Source: Anaerobacterium chartisolvens
Lineage (GTDB): Bacteria; Bacillota; Clostridia; Acetivibrionales; DSM-27016
DNA length: 64,000 nt
Assembly (NCBI RefSeq): GCF_003337415.1
Contig: NZ_QPJT01000020.1
Span: 1 to 64,000, forward strand
Direction of reading: 5' to 3'
The notes under the pieces are model-generated. The model was given only the letters and a program-made list of their open reading frames with translations. It did no database searches and was not told the origin of the DNA. Positions 8,120 to 15,458 of this stretch are shown piece after piece. Every line of letters begins with the position of its first letter. Within the stretch, counting starts at the first letter, position 1. The translations under genes and the position numbers were made by a program.

Positions 8120-8678
8120 AACGGTCTACATCCCATGTTAAGGTTCAACTAAGATTAAGGTTGTAGGTATAATAGCGGCTCTATAATTTCAATACATCCT
8201 ATGTTAAGGTTCAACTAGGCCTGCCTCTGGCCTGCGTAGGACTTATGGATTCATTTCAATACATCCCATGTTAAGGTTCAACTGATAAGTACTTAATGCA
8301 CACATTGTTTAATATTTTATTTCAATACATCCCATGTTAAGGTTCAACCCAAAGAGGCTGTAAGAGCTGGTGCAAATCCTGTAGCATTTCAATACATCCC
8401 ATGTTAAGGTTCAACTGACGAAGAAAAACAGCTCGATGCAATTCTGAACATATTTCAATACATCCCATGTTAAGGTTCAACAAATAAAGATACTTACAAC
8501 AAGTTAAAATCACAATAATTTCAATACATCATATGTTAAGGTTCAACGTTAGAGACATGGAGGCATATGCTTAAAACTCTACAATTTCAATACATCCCAT
8601 GTTAAGGTTCAACACATCATATTTGCGGAGCCAATTGCAGCGGTATTTATTTCAATACATCCCATGTTAAGTTTCAAC
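8120..8678 (-). CRISPR. CRISPR array A, 9 repeats and 8 spacers
   Basis: Repeats are 30 bp (plus strand ATTTCAATACATCCC then ATGTTAAGGTTCAAC) at 8120, 8186, 8253, 8319, 8386, 8452, 8518, 8584 and 8649. Spacers are 35-37 bp and all different. Read on the minus strand the repeat begins GTTGAACC and ends TATTGAAAT, a type I-B form, so transcription runs right to left from the leader at 8679 onwards. The repeat farthest from the leader (8120-8149) is degenerate in its plus-strand 5-prime third. Single-base variants occur at 8186 (CCT), 8518 (CAT) and in the leader-proximal repeat (AAGTTTC). No spacer obviously matches this window. Confidence 0.97.
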
Positions 8679-9035
8679 CAGCATAGAAAGCGGGTTTCAG
8701 CTTTTGCCATTTTCCCTCTTTCCTACTCATTATAGCACTTTCAGCGATTTTTTTCCAGTCGTTTTAGGGAATTTTTCAAAAGGAGAAAAATTTCCTTCAA
8801 ATACCCTTACTTTAAGGCTTTTCAGCTTTTTCTCCTCTTTTGCGGTTGGAAAAATTTATGCGTTAATGATTCCCCACCCAAAGCTTCACACTCCGTCATT
8901 AATAAATCGCTCCTTTCACAAAATCCTATATATTTTCCTTGAAATATACAAGGCGTAAGGGGGAAACCGCAAGACCAGAGGTTCGAAAACAAAACAGTGA
9001 TCACAAAAGCTTTATATCCTCCAGCCCCACAAAAG
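8679..9035 (-). promoter_or_regulatory. CRISPR leader with promoter, array A
   Basis: This AT-rich, non-coding flank is conserved in copy B (13320-13675). On the minus strand, TGGAAA (8757-8752), 17 bases, TATAAT (8734-8729) would start transcription about 45 bases before the first repeat. Leader-adjacent conservation between the two arrays supports a leader rather than random flank. Confidence 0.65.
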
Positions 9036-9164
9036 CCTCCCCCTCATACGCCATGTTCTTTTAAGGAAAATAAAAAGCACCATGCAGGGTCCATCCCATG
9101 CACAGCGCCGAATATCGCTAATCGGAGTGCAACACAAACACAATACAATAATTGTAAGCTCCTC

Positions 9165-9193
9165 TTGCTTAATAGGGCAAAAGGACTTATAAT
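9165..9193 (+). promoter_or_regulatory. Promoter of tRNA-Ser-like RNA
   Basis: TTGCTT (9165-9170), 17 bases and TATAAT (9188-9193) form a near-consensus sigma-A promoter. The predicted start, 7-8 bases downstream, coincides with the first base of the closing stem of the RNA at 9201. Confidence 0.65.
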
Positions 9194-9200
9194 AAGGTAT

Positions 9201-9287
9201 GTGCGGTACAGCTTGGAAAGCTGTTGTGTGGGTGGGTCTTCACCTGCGCAAGCCTGTGGAGTCTCGACCCTCCACAGGATGCCGCAC
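9201..9287 (+). ncRNA. Structured tRNA-Ser(GGA)-like RNA without D arm
   Basis: An 8-bp closing stem (GTGCGGTA, 9201-9208, with TGCCGCAC, 9280-9287, one G-U pair) encloses three hairpins. The first is identical in form to a serine anticodon arm (ACAGC-TTGGAAA-GCTGT, GGA at 9215-9217). The second resembles a long variable arm (about 9226-9249). The third is a 9-bp stem with loop TCTCGACC, resembling a T arm but too long. No D arm is present. The run ATTTTATTTT follows. It could be a tRNA-derived regulatory RNA, a decayed tRNA, or an unrelated small RNA. I do not recognise a known family. Confidence 0.5.
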
Positions 9288-9373
9288 TATTTTATTTTCC
9301 TATCGGTATTATATATGTTTTGTGCTGGAAGGACAAGAGGTTTTTGCACAAAAGTGGTATTTTTTATTGGGCC

Positions 9374-10135
9374 TTATGTCTGCTTTGCTGTATAAACAAG
9401 CACCGCATCCTTTAAAAACTCGGTCATTCCCGGCTCTCTGTCATAGTATGCCTTAAACCTCTCGTCACTTGTATACATCTGCACAACACCAGCATGAGCC
9501 TCCTTGGTATAGCTGTCCCAATAAAGACTCAGCCACTGCCTGTGCAGGTCTGCCGCCTTCTGCGCCAGCTCGCCCTCAGGCTTGCCCGTTTTAAACGCCT
9601 CTTGGAGTGTGTCCAGCACCTCCTTTTCAAGTGCCGAGGCTCTGTCAAATTCCTCTTGCGTCATATTCAGCAGTTTGTCGTTCGATCCTTTCACAGCCTC
9701 ATTCCCATATTTCTCACGGTTCTCCTTTCCATACTGCTTTTCATTGTCGTCAACAAGCTTTTTCTTAAAGCCTTCAAATTTTTCTGTATCACTCATTTTA
9801 ATGCCTCCTTCTCTTTCTGCAATTGTTTTATTAACATTTTCAATCAACAAATCCAATTGCTCTCTTTTTTCAAGAAGCCGGTCACGGTGTCCTCTCAATG
9901 CTTTTAATACATCAAAGGAGGATGCGGCAAAAATACTTTTTCTTTCTTCGAGACTTACTCCCAGCTCCCTGTAAAACAGTATTTGCTGCAGTCTGTCTAC
10001 CTCCGCCTTGCCGTAAATGCGATACCCTGAGGAATTGATCCTTGCCGGCTTAAGAATGTCAATTTCATCATAGTATCTTAATGTCCTTGTACTTATGCCC
10101 GCTATTTTTCCAAGCTTTTGCACCGTATATTCCAT
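9374..10135 (-). CDS. MerR-family regulator with TipAS ligand-binding domain (copy A)
   Basis: The protein has 253 residues from ATG 10135, chosen because GGAGG lies 7 bases upstream. The N-terminal MerR winged helix (MEYTVQKLGKIAGISTRTLRYYD) is followed by a coiled-coil linker and a TipAS/albicidin-resistance type domain (about 110-253), which in relatives binds thiopeptide-like or other hydrophobic drugs. The promoter has the 19-bp spacer and dyad typical of MerR control, so autoregulation is likely. A near-identical paralogue is at 13695-14456. No obvious drug-export target gene is adjacent. Confidence 0.9.
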   Translation of the reverse strand: MEYTVQKLGKIAGISTRTLRYYDEIDILKPARINSSGYRIYGKAEVDRLQQILFYRELGVSLEERKSIFAASSFDVLKALRGHRDRLLEKREQLDLLIENVNKTIAEREGGIKMSDTEKFEGFKKKLVDDNEKQYGKENREKYGNEAVKGSNDKLLNMTQEEFDRASALEKEVLDTLQEAFKTGKPEGELAQKAADLHRQWLSLYWDSYTKEAHAGVVQMYTSDERFKAYYDREPGMTEFLKDAVLVYTAKQT

Positions 10136-10157
10136 GCTTTCGCCTCCTGACAGCATA

Positions 10158-10188
10158 ACTATATACCTTTACGTAACGTTAATGTCAA
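10158..10188 (-). promoter_or_regulatory. MerR-type promoter and operator (copy A)
   Basis: On the minus strand TTGACA (10188-10183) and TATAGT (10163-10158) are 19 bases apart. The over-long spacer contains the dyad TTTACGTAACGTTAA (10168-10182). MerR proteins untwist such spacers. The same site precedes copy B at about 14479-14509. Confidence 0.75.
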
Positions 10189-10189
10189 T

Positions 10190-10201
10190 AGAAGCGTCCC
10201 C
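10190..10201 (+). repeat. Solitary AGAAGCGTCCCC motif at the right edge of copy A
   Basis: Homology between copies A and B stops with GTTAATGTCAATAG. In copy A the end-motif of the transposase element begins within the last bases of that homology, so a transposase-type boundary lies exactly at the duplication edge. Confidence 0.55.
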
Positions 10202-10280
10202 TTTCCCTTGTCTTTCCCTTTAATTTCTTCATTGTCTATATATTTCTTCATGAAATCACCGTGAAATGGCGAGACCCTTT

Positions 10281-10315
10281 TATTATTGCAATATGCTTTA
10301 AATTATGCAATAATA
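10281..10315. promoter_or_regulatory. Inverted repeat upstream of the gene at 10368
   Basis: TATTATTGCA (10281-10290) and TGCAATAATA (10306-10315) form a 10-bp dyad with a 15-base centre. It lies about 55 bases before the coding start and could be a regulator site or part of the promoter. Confidence 0.35.
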
Positions 10316-10367
10316 TGTAATAGAAATATTCCCATTGGCTTATTGTCTCAGCTCTTAATTCTTATAA

Positions 10368-11474
10368 GTGAAAGCAGATTACAGAAATATTACCCGCAGT
10401 GCTATTGTATATCATATGGGAAGGGAACCCTTTGGATTGGTTAAACCAGGAGATAATGATCTTCAAGCACATGAAAGGCCTAAATTCATGAATAGTAAAA
10501 TTTTGTATACACATGACCCAATTGTCAATACATACACAACATATGGAATTCTATTTTCAATTATGCATGATAGGATGTGGCCATGGATATTTAATAATTT
10601 TATACAAATCAGGTATGCCCCCGCATGGGGAATGTACGTTTTTGACAATCACCGCTTACTTTTAAGTGACTGTCCATATATAGCATATTATTGTTTTCCG
10701 CAAAGCTTAATAATATCCAAATGGAATAAATCCTTAAAACAATTAATAATTGATTCGGTCAATTCTGATTTTTATCTGTTTTTATTTGCAGACCGCTACT
10801 ATATCCCAAAATCAGACTGTTACTTAAAGGAGCATAATCCTCATGAAATCTTTATATTCGGCTATGATCTGGAGAAAGAGATTGTCTATGCTGCAGACAA
10901 TCTGGAATACGGTAAGTTTATCCAAATCAAGTGCACCTTTCAAGAGCTGGAAAACGGCTATTGGAGTGTAAAAGGAAAGTATACTCTTCTGACAGATGTA
11001 CGCTTATTAAAGCCAAAAGATGACATTACCTGCGATTTTGATCTAGAACAGGTACTTTTAAGTCTGGACAGCTACCTCAATTCCAAAAGAACAGTTGACG
11101 TATCGGAGGATCAAAAATGTGATTTTGGCTTTGATTCCTTCAGAAGAATTTTTGAAGATCTTAGCAATCTTTCAGCAGGTGAGGATTATATAGACATAAG
11201 GCCGTTTCACCTTTTTTACGAGCACAAGCTGTTAATGGATATGAGGGTAAAATATTTGGTTCAGAACGGGTATCTGCCGGGTGGTATTAGTTTAACAGAA
11301 AGCTTTTCCACTTTGAAAGATGATTATCTTTCTTTAAGAAATCTTATAGTAAAGTATGATGTAAAAAAAGATCCTAAATTAGTGAGTCGCATAACAAATA
11401 AATTTCAACAAAACATTATGGTTGAAAAAAGCTTGATTGCCAACCTGATACAAGCCATTATTCAATCCGGATAA
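10368..11474 (+). CDS. Protein of unknown function, possibly BtrH N-terminal-like
   Basis: The 368-residue protein starts with GTG 10368 and has no clear ribosome binding site, so the true start is uncertain; M17 is an alternative. Residues about 135-185 (FADRYYIPKSDCYLKEHNPHEI then IFGYDLEKEIVYAADN) resemble the histidine-containing segment of BtrH N-terminal, papain-fold proteins found near peptide or aminoglycoside biosynthesis genes. I could not locate a convincing catalytic cysteine. No biosynthetic genes are nearby. It sits between the two duplicated blocks and may be cargo. The family assignment is tentative. Confidence 0.5.
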   Translation: MKADYRNITRSAIVYHMGREPFGLVKPGDNDLQAHERPKFMNSKILYTHDPIVNTYTTYGILFSIMHDRMWPWIFNNFIQIRYAPAWGMYVFDNHRLLLSDCPYIAYYCFPQSLIISKWNKSLKQLIIDSVNSDFYLFLFADRYYIPKSDCYLKEHNPHEIFIFGYDLEKEIVYAADNLEYGKFIQIKCTFQELENGYWSVKGKYTLLTDVRLLKPKDDITCDFDLEQVLLSLDSYLNSKRTVDVSEDQKCDFGFDSFRRIFEDLSNLSAGEDYIDIRPFHLFYEHKLLMDMRVKYLVQNGYLPGGISLTESFSTLKDDYLSLRNLIVKYDVKKDPKLVSRITNKFQQNIMVEKSLIANLIQAIIQSG

Positions 11475-11534
11475 GCCTGGTGCGCAGACAAAAGGCAGGA
11501 AAGAGGACACCGGAGCATCCCCTTTTCCCCTTCC

Positions 11535-11805
11535 TCACCATATAATGGTATCCGGATCAGGGGAATAGCCGACACAGCCTTTCAAATCGGCAATCAGCCT
11601 GACATCCTCCACTTCCAGTTCAAAATCGAACACCTCCGTGTTTTCCTTGATCCGTGCGGGTGTCACAGACTTTGGTAAAGGCAGGTATCCCCTCTGCAGG
11701 CTCCAGCGGATGCAGATTTGGGCTATGGATTTTCCATACTTCTTTGACAACGCCTGCATTTCCGGGACCTCAAAGATTTTGCCGACACCAAGTGGAAGCC
11801 GGGAT
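11535..11805 (-). pseudogene. Aldo/keto reductase, C-terminal remnant
   Basis: About 90 codons encode the last part of an aldo/keto reductase: KKYGKSIAQICIRWSLQRG, LPLPKSVTPARIKEN, and an FDFEL segment near the end. The catalytic Asp-Tyr-Lys-His region and the N-terminal two-thirds are missing. Homology stops where the GGGGACGCTTCT end of the transposase element begins (11806). The reading frame continues to 11930 only through transposon sequence. Truncation by the element is the simplest reading. The missing 5-prime part is not found on the other side of the element. Confidence 0.8.
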
Positions 11806-11836
11806 GGGGACGCTTCTTCTTTTAGAACATTTGTTC

Positions 11837-11865
11837 TTGACACATTATACCTAATCTTATATAAT
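11837..11865 (+). promoter_or_regulatory. Promoter of transposase gene
   Basis: TTGACA (11837-11842), 17 bases, TATAAT (11860-11865): a full sigma-A consensus. An AGAGGTGG ribosome binding site follows closely (about 11873-11880), so the 5-prime leader is very short. Confidence 0.8.
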
Positions 11866-11885
11866 AGATCCAAGAGGTGGTTATA

Positions 11886-12809
11886 ATGCCAAGAGCAGCA
11901 AGAAAAAAATCTGAAGAATGCATGTATCATGTTATGTCCAGGAGCATAAGCGAAATAGACCTTTTTCAGTGCGACGAGGATAAGGACTACTATCTTGCGC
12001 TGCTAAAGCGGTATATAGATAAATATTGCTGCAAAATATACGCTTATGCCCTTATGGACAATCATGTCCATATTTATATAAACCCTTGCGGATATGACAT
12101 ATCGTTATTCATGCGCTGTCTTAACAATGCGTATGTGGCGTACTTCAACAGGAAATACGACCGCCATGGGCACCTGTATCAAGGCAGGTTTGCCAGCTCT
12201 ATAGTAGACAGCGATACATACAGCCTGACACTGTCTGCGTATATCCACAACAATCCTAAGGATTTGCCGGAATATGCAGGAAAAGAGGAGCTTTACAGGT
12301 ATTCGTCATATGGAATCTACACAGGCCGGAGGAAAGACCTTGAAGAAATAGTGGACGTAAGCTTTATACTTGCACACTTTGGAAGAGACAAAAAAACAGC
12401 CCGGGAAAAGTACAGGGCTTTCACCCAATCAATGAGAGATACCGGCATAATGAAGGAAGTGGACGACAGCATTATAAAGGCGTACACCGAAAATGTGTAT
12501 AACAGTGAGAAAAGCTATATTGTGAGGAATAGAGTCCCCGAGGAGATAATACAAAAGGCAGGCCAATTTCTTGGAGAAAGGCTTGAAGAAGGCTTAAGAA
12601 GGAAGCACAGCCGGGAAACCAGCAAAAACAGGGCCTTTATAACTTATATAATGAGGACATTGTGTGGGTATACACATAAAAGCATATGCAAATATATAGG
12701 CAATATATCAGCAGGCGGAGTATCAAGACTGTCAAATGAGGGGTTCAAGCTGCTTAAGGAAAATATGCGGTATTGCAATGCTTTCAATTCATTAATTCAA
12801 ATTGGATAA
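11886..12809 (+). CDS. REP-associated tyrosine transposase (RAYT-like, Y1/HUH)
   Basis: The protein has 307 residues from ATG 11886; the GTG at 11877 is inside the ribosome binding site. Typical RAYT start MPRAARKKSEECMYHVMSR, the HUH metal motif in MDNHVHIYI (about residues 59-67), the catalytic tyrosine in YIHNNP (near 122), and a C-terminal DnaA-like helix-turn-helix region. Family members are single-strand nucleases that act on REP-type hairpins. This copy is intact. The other copy runs off the left edge of the window. Confidence 0.92.
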   Translation: MPRAARKKSEECMYHVMSRSISEIDLFQCDEDKDYYLALLKRYIDKYCCKIYAYALMDNHVHIYINPCGYDISLFMRCLNNAYVAYFNRKYDRHGHLYQGRFASSIVDSDTYSLTLSAYIHNNPKDLPEYAGKEELYRYSSYGIYTGRRKDLEEIVDVSFILAHFGRDKKTAREKYRAFTQSMRDTGIMKEVDDSIIKAYTENVYNSEKSYIVRNRVPEEIIQKAGQFLGERLEEGLRRKHSRETSKNRAFITYIMRTLCGYTHKSICKYIGNISAGGVSRLSNEGFKLLKENMRYCNAFNSLIQIG

Positions 12810-13073
12810 GCTTTTAAGATAAAAGTATTTATAGATAGGTCATGCACAGAGTGCAGGGGCCTTTTTCTGCTATGCATTAAACAGGTTATCGGAAAATCGA
12901 GATATACAAGCGAGTCCTTGACTATATAAATTTTACCTGCAGAGCTGTTTAATAAATTGGCTTTATTATATGCTGTATGCAATTTATGCAGAAGCGTCCC
13001 CTTTTTTTATTGGCAGAAACCTAAACACATGGTGTAGTTATCGTCTTTGAAGAATTTTCTGTTTCAGATCATT

Positions 13074-13107
13074 AAAGCCCTGTCGAGTTAAGCTTCGACA
13101 GGGCTTT
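13074..13107. terminator. Trailer-side hairpin, copy B
   Basis: Same 13-bp stem as at 8036-8069, retained beyond the trailer end of the short array. It would end the minus-strand array transcript. Confidence 0.6.
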
Positions 13108-13156
13108 GACTTTTGCGGTATCCGTTTGTGAGAGGAACGCCACAGGGGGCGTTCCC

Positions 13157-13319
13157 TACGGCCTATATCCCATGTTAAGGTTCAACCTATTATCAGCAGC
13201 AGGGCAAACAGTCTGGCCTTCCGATTTCAATACATCCTATGTTAAGGTTCAACCAAATACGGGACTGCGCCCCGGTGAAGCAATAGGATATTTCAATACA
13301 TCCCATGTTAAGGTTCAAC
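13157..13319 (-). CRISPR. CRISPR array B, 3 repeats and 2 spacers
   Basis: Repeats lie at 13157-13186 (degenerate plus-strand 5-prime part), 13224-13253 (CATCCTATG variant) and 13290-13319, with 37- and 36-bp spacers. Repeat variants at the trailer end are the same as in array A, but neither spacer is shared. No cas genes adjoin. It would depend on the cas operon next to array A. Confidence 0.93.
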
Positions 13320-13675
13320 CAACATAGAAAGCGGGTTTCAGCTTTTGCCATTTTCCCTCTTTCCTACTCATTATAGCACTTTCAGCAATTTTTTCCAGTC
13401 GTTTTAGGAAATTTTTCAAAAGGAGAAAAATTTCCTTCAAACACCTTTGCCTTAAGGCTTTTCAGCTTTTTCTCCTCTTTTGCAGTTGGAAAAACTTATG
13501 CGTTAATGATTAACCACCCAAAGCTTCACACTCCGCCATTAATAAATCGCTCCTTTCACAAAAATCCTATATATTTTCCTTGAAATATACAAGGCGTGAG
13601 GGGAAACCGCAAGACCAGAGGTTCGAAAACAAAACAACAATCACAAAAGCTTTATATCCTCCAGCCCCACAAAAG
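13320..13675 (-). promoter_or_regulatory. CRISPR leader, array B
   Basis: Homologous to 8679-9035. The minus-strand TATAAT (13375-13370) is kept, and the TGGAAA -35 (13397-13392) is 16 rather than 17 bases away because of a one-base deletion. Confidence 0.6.
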
Positions 13676-13694
13676 TGGTATTTTTTATTGGGCC

Positions 13695-14456
13695 TTATGC
13701 CTGCTTTGCTGTATAAATAAGCACCGCATCCTTTAAAAACTCAGCCATCCCCGGCTCTCTGTCATAGTATGCCTTAAACCTCTCGTCACTTGTATACATC
13801 TGCACAACACCGGCATGAGCCGCCTTGGTATAGCTGTCCCAGTAAAGACTCAGCCACTGCCTGTGCAGGTCTGCCGCCTTCTGCGCCAACTCACCCTCAG
13901 CATTGCCCGTTTTAAATGCCTCCTGGAGCGTGTCCAGCACCTCCTTTTCAAGTGCGGAGGCTCTGTCAAATTCCTCTTGTGTCATATTCAGCATTTTGCC
14001 GTTTGATCTTTCCACAGCCTCATGCCCATATTTCTCACGGGTCTCCTTTCCATACTGCTTTTCATTGTCGTCAACAAGCTTTTTCTTGAAGCCTTCAAAT
14101 TTTTCTCTATCACTCATTTTAATGCCTCCCTCTCTTTCCGCAATTGTTTTATTGACATTTTCAATCAACGAATCCAATTGCTCTCTTTTCTCAAGAAGCC
14201 TGTCACGGTGTCCTCTCAATGCTTTTAATACATCAAAGGAGGATGCGGCAAAAATACTTTTTATTTCTTCGAGACTTACTCCCAGCTCTCTGTAAAACAG
14301 TATTTGCTGCAGTCTGTCTACCTCCGCCTTGCCGTAAATGCGATACCCTGAGGAATTGATCCTTGCCGGCTTAAGAATGTCAATTTCATCATAGTATCTT
14401 AATGTCCTTGTACTTATGCCCGCTATTTTTCCAAGCTTTTGCACCGTATATTCCAT
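13695..14456 (-). CDS. MerR-family regulator with TipAS domain (copy B)
   Basis: This 253-residue paralogue of the protein at 9374-10135 differs at roughly a dozen positions spread over the whole length (for example EIKSIF for ERKSIF, LDSLIE for LDLLIE). Start ATG 14456 follows GGAGG. The operator dyad in a 19-bp promoter spacer is kept, so both copies are probably functional and may cross-regulate. Right of its promoter the sequence no longer resembles copy A. Confidence 0.9.
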   Translation of the reverse strand: MEYTVQKLGKIAGISTRTLRYYDEIDILKPARINSSGYRIYGKAEVDRLQQILFYRELGVSLEEIKSIFAASSFDVLKALRGHRDRLLEKREQLDSLIENVNKTIAEREGGIKMSDREKFEGFKKKLVDDNEKQYGKETREKYGHEAVERSNGKMLNMTQEEFDRASALEKEVLDTLQEAFKTGNAEGELAQKAADLHRQWLSLYWDSYTKAAHAGVVQMYTSDERFKAYYDREPGMAEFLKDAVLIYTAKQA

Positions 14457-14641
14457 GCTTTCGCCTCCTGACAGCATAACTATATACCTTTACGTAACGT
14501 TAATGTCAATAGTATATTATAAAAATTATAAAATTATAAATCTTATCAATCCCATCCTTTTTATATGAATTAAGATATAAACTATCTAAAAAATGTAAAA
14601 TAATTTCCGGAAGAATAATTTCCCCGGAATGCGTAACCGTG

Positions 14642-14774
14642 ATATAATTTAGGCTAATTAAATTCACAAGCGTCTTCTACAGGTATACATGCTTCTATAG
14701 TTAGAGTAGAAATTATTCTGGAGGATATTATTTTACATCCTCCGTTATCCGAAATGCAAAAGCCTAAATTATAT
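14642..14774. repeat. 133-bp element with 14-bp terminal inverted repeats
   Basis: ATATAATTTAGGCT (14642-14655) and AGCCTAAATTATAT (14761-14774) are perfect inverted repeats. They enclose a smaller hairpin (GGAGGAT with ATCCTCC). The layout fits a MITE-like element or a folded RNA. No coding potential. The rest of the gap 14511-14902 is AT-rich with a short TTCCGG-type hairpin at about 14606-14630. Confidence 0.45.
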
Positions 14775-14842
14775 AGTATGAACTCACGGGATTTATATCT
14801 GTTCTATTCCAATCCCTTTCTGGTTCCTTGCTCTATATATGC

Positions 14843-14871
14843 TTGATTTTAGCAGTTCTTTGAGTTATAAT
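14843..14871 (+). promoter_or_regulatory. Promoter of cheX
   Basis: TTGATT (14843-14848), 17 bases, TATAAT (14866-14871), about 30 bases before the coding start. AGGAG at 14889-14893 is the ribosome binding site. Confidence 0.65.
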
Positions 14872-14902
14872 AAGCCTAACTAAGATATAGGAGCTATTAT
14901 AT

Positions 14903-15379
14903 ATGAACGTCCAATATATTAACCCGTTTATTGAGGCAAGTAAAACTGTTTTAAAAGAAGTAGCAGGTATTGATATAACTCTTGGAAAGATATATGTCAA
15001 AACCTCCCCTTATACCAGCAGCAATGTTGTAATTATAGTTGGAATAACGGGCACGATAAAGGGGCAGGCGGTCTTTTCAATAGATAAGGCCACAGCATGT
15101 AAAATTGCATCGGTTATGATGATGGGTTCTCCTGTAAACGAGCTGGATGAAATGGCTAAAAGTGCCTTGTCGGAGCTTGGAAACATGATTATGGGGAATA
15201 CCGCCACCGTTTTTTACGGCAAGGGTCTTAAAATAGACATTACTCCTCCTACCCTGCTTACAGGAGATAACCTGCAGTTCTCACTGAATAAGCTTACAAC
15301 GGTGTCCATACCTCTTAACCTAAGCGTTGGGGGCATTATGGAAATAGATATATCCTTTATAGAAAATACACAAAATTAA
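14903..15379 (+). CDS. cheX: Chemotaxis protein CheX (CheY-P phosphatase)
   Basis: The 158-residue CheC/CheX-family protein dephosphorylates CheY. The single active-site helix with the E-x3-N signature (SELGNMIMGN, about residues 92-101) and the surrounding beta pattern fit CheX rather than two-site CheC. It stands alone with its own promoter, and no other chemotaxis gene adjoins; the nearest chemoreceptor gene is at 49810. Confidence 0.9.
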   Translation: MNVQYINPFIEASKTVLKEVAGIDITLGKIYVKTSPYTSSNVVIIVGITGTIKGQAVFSIDKATACKIASVMMMGSPVNELDEMAKSALSELGNMIMGNTATVFYGKGLKIDITPPTLLTGDNLQFSLNKLTTVSIPLNLSVGGIMEIDISFIENTQN

Positions 15380-15458
15380 TACCATGTGTATTATATAACA
15401 GCAGCTATCCTCATATAATTTAACTATAGCTTTAAGTATTGTCGGAGGTAATGGTGTT

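Larger units (their letters stand above)
9036..9354. other. 319-bp module present only in copy A, bounded by CACAAAAG repeats
   Basis: Copy B passes straight from leader to merR sequence through one CACAAAAG (13668-13675). Copy A has CACAAAAG at 9028-9035 and again at 9347-9354 with 319 extra bases ending at the second repeat. This means either insertion with an 8-bp duplication or deletion from copy B. The module holds the promoter and structured RNA listed next. No convincing protein gene is seen. Confidence 0.65.
11806..13001 (+). mobile_element. REP-associated transposase element, complete copy
   Basis: The element is bounded by 12-bp inverted motifs, GGGGACGCTTCT (11806-11817) and AGAAGCGTCCCC (12990-13001). 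It carries its own promoter, a complete Y1 transposase gene and a 180-bp tail shared with copy A. It has truncated an aldo/keto reductase gene on the left and abuts the CRISPR trailer flank on the right. Confidence 0.65.
13010..14510. repeat. Duplicated CRISPR-merR block, copy B
   Basis: From 13010 the sequence is homologous to 7972 onwards in copy A: terminator hairpins, array trailer, array, leader and merR, ending at 14510. The cas operon and CreR-like region (816-7971 in copy A) are absent, and the transposase right end is joined directly to the flank. The copies differ by scattered substitutions, so the duplication is not recent. Confidence 0.85.

Noticed and set aside
9201-9287. Selenocysteine tRNA or allo-tRNA
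   Set aside because: No UCA-type anticodon stem and no D arm; the anticodon arm is a clear GGA serine type and the T-arm-like stem is too long.
11806-11930. Longer N-terminus of the aldo/keto reductase frame
   Set aside because: These codons lie in transposase-element sequence, including its promoter, and show no reductase similarity.
8120-13319. Self-targeting spacers
   Set aside because: By eye none of the ten spacers matches other parts of the window; a genome search was not possible.
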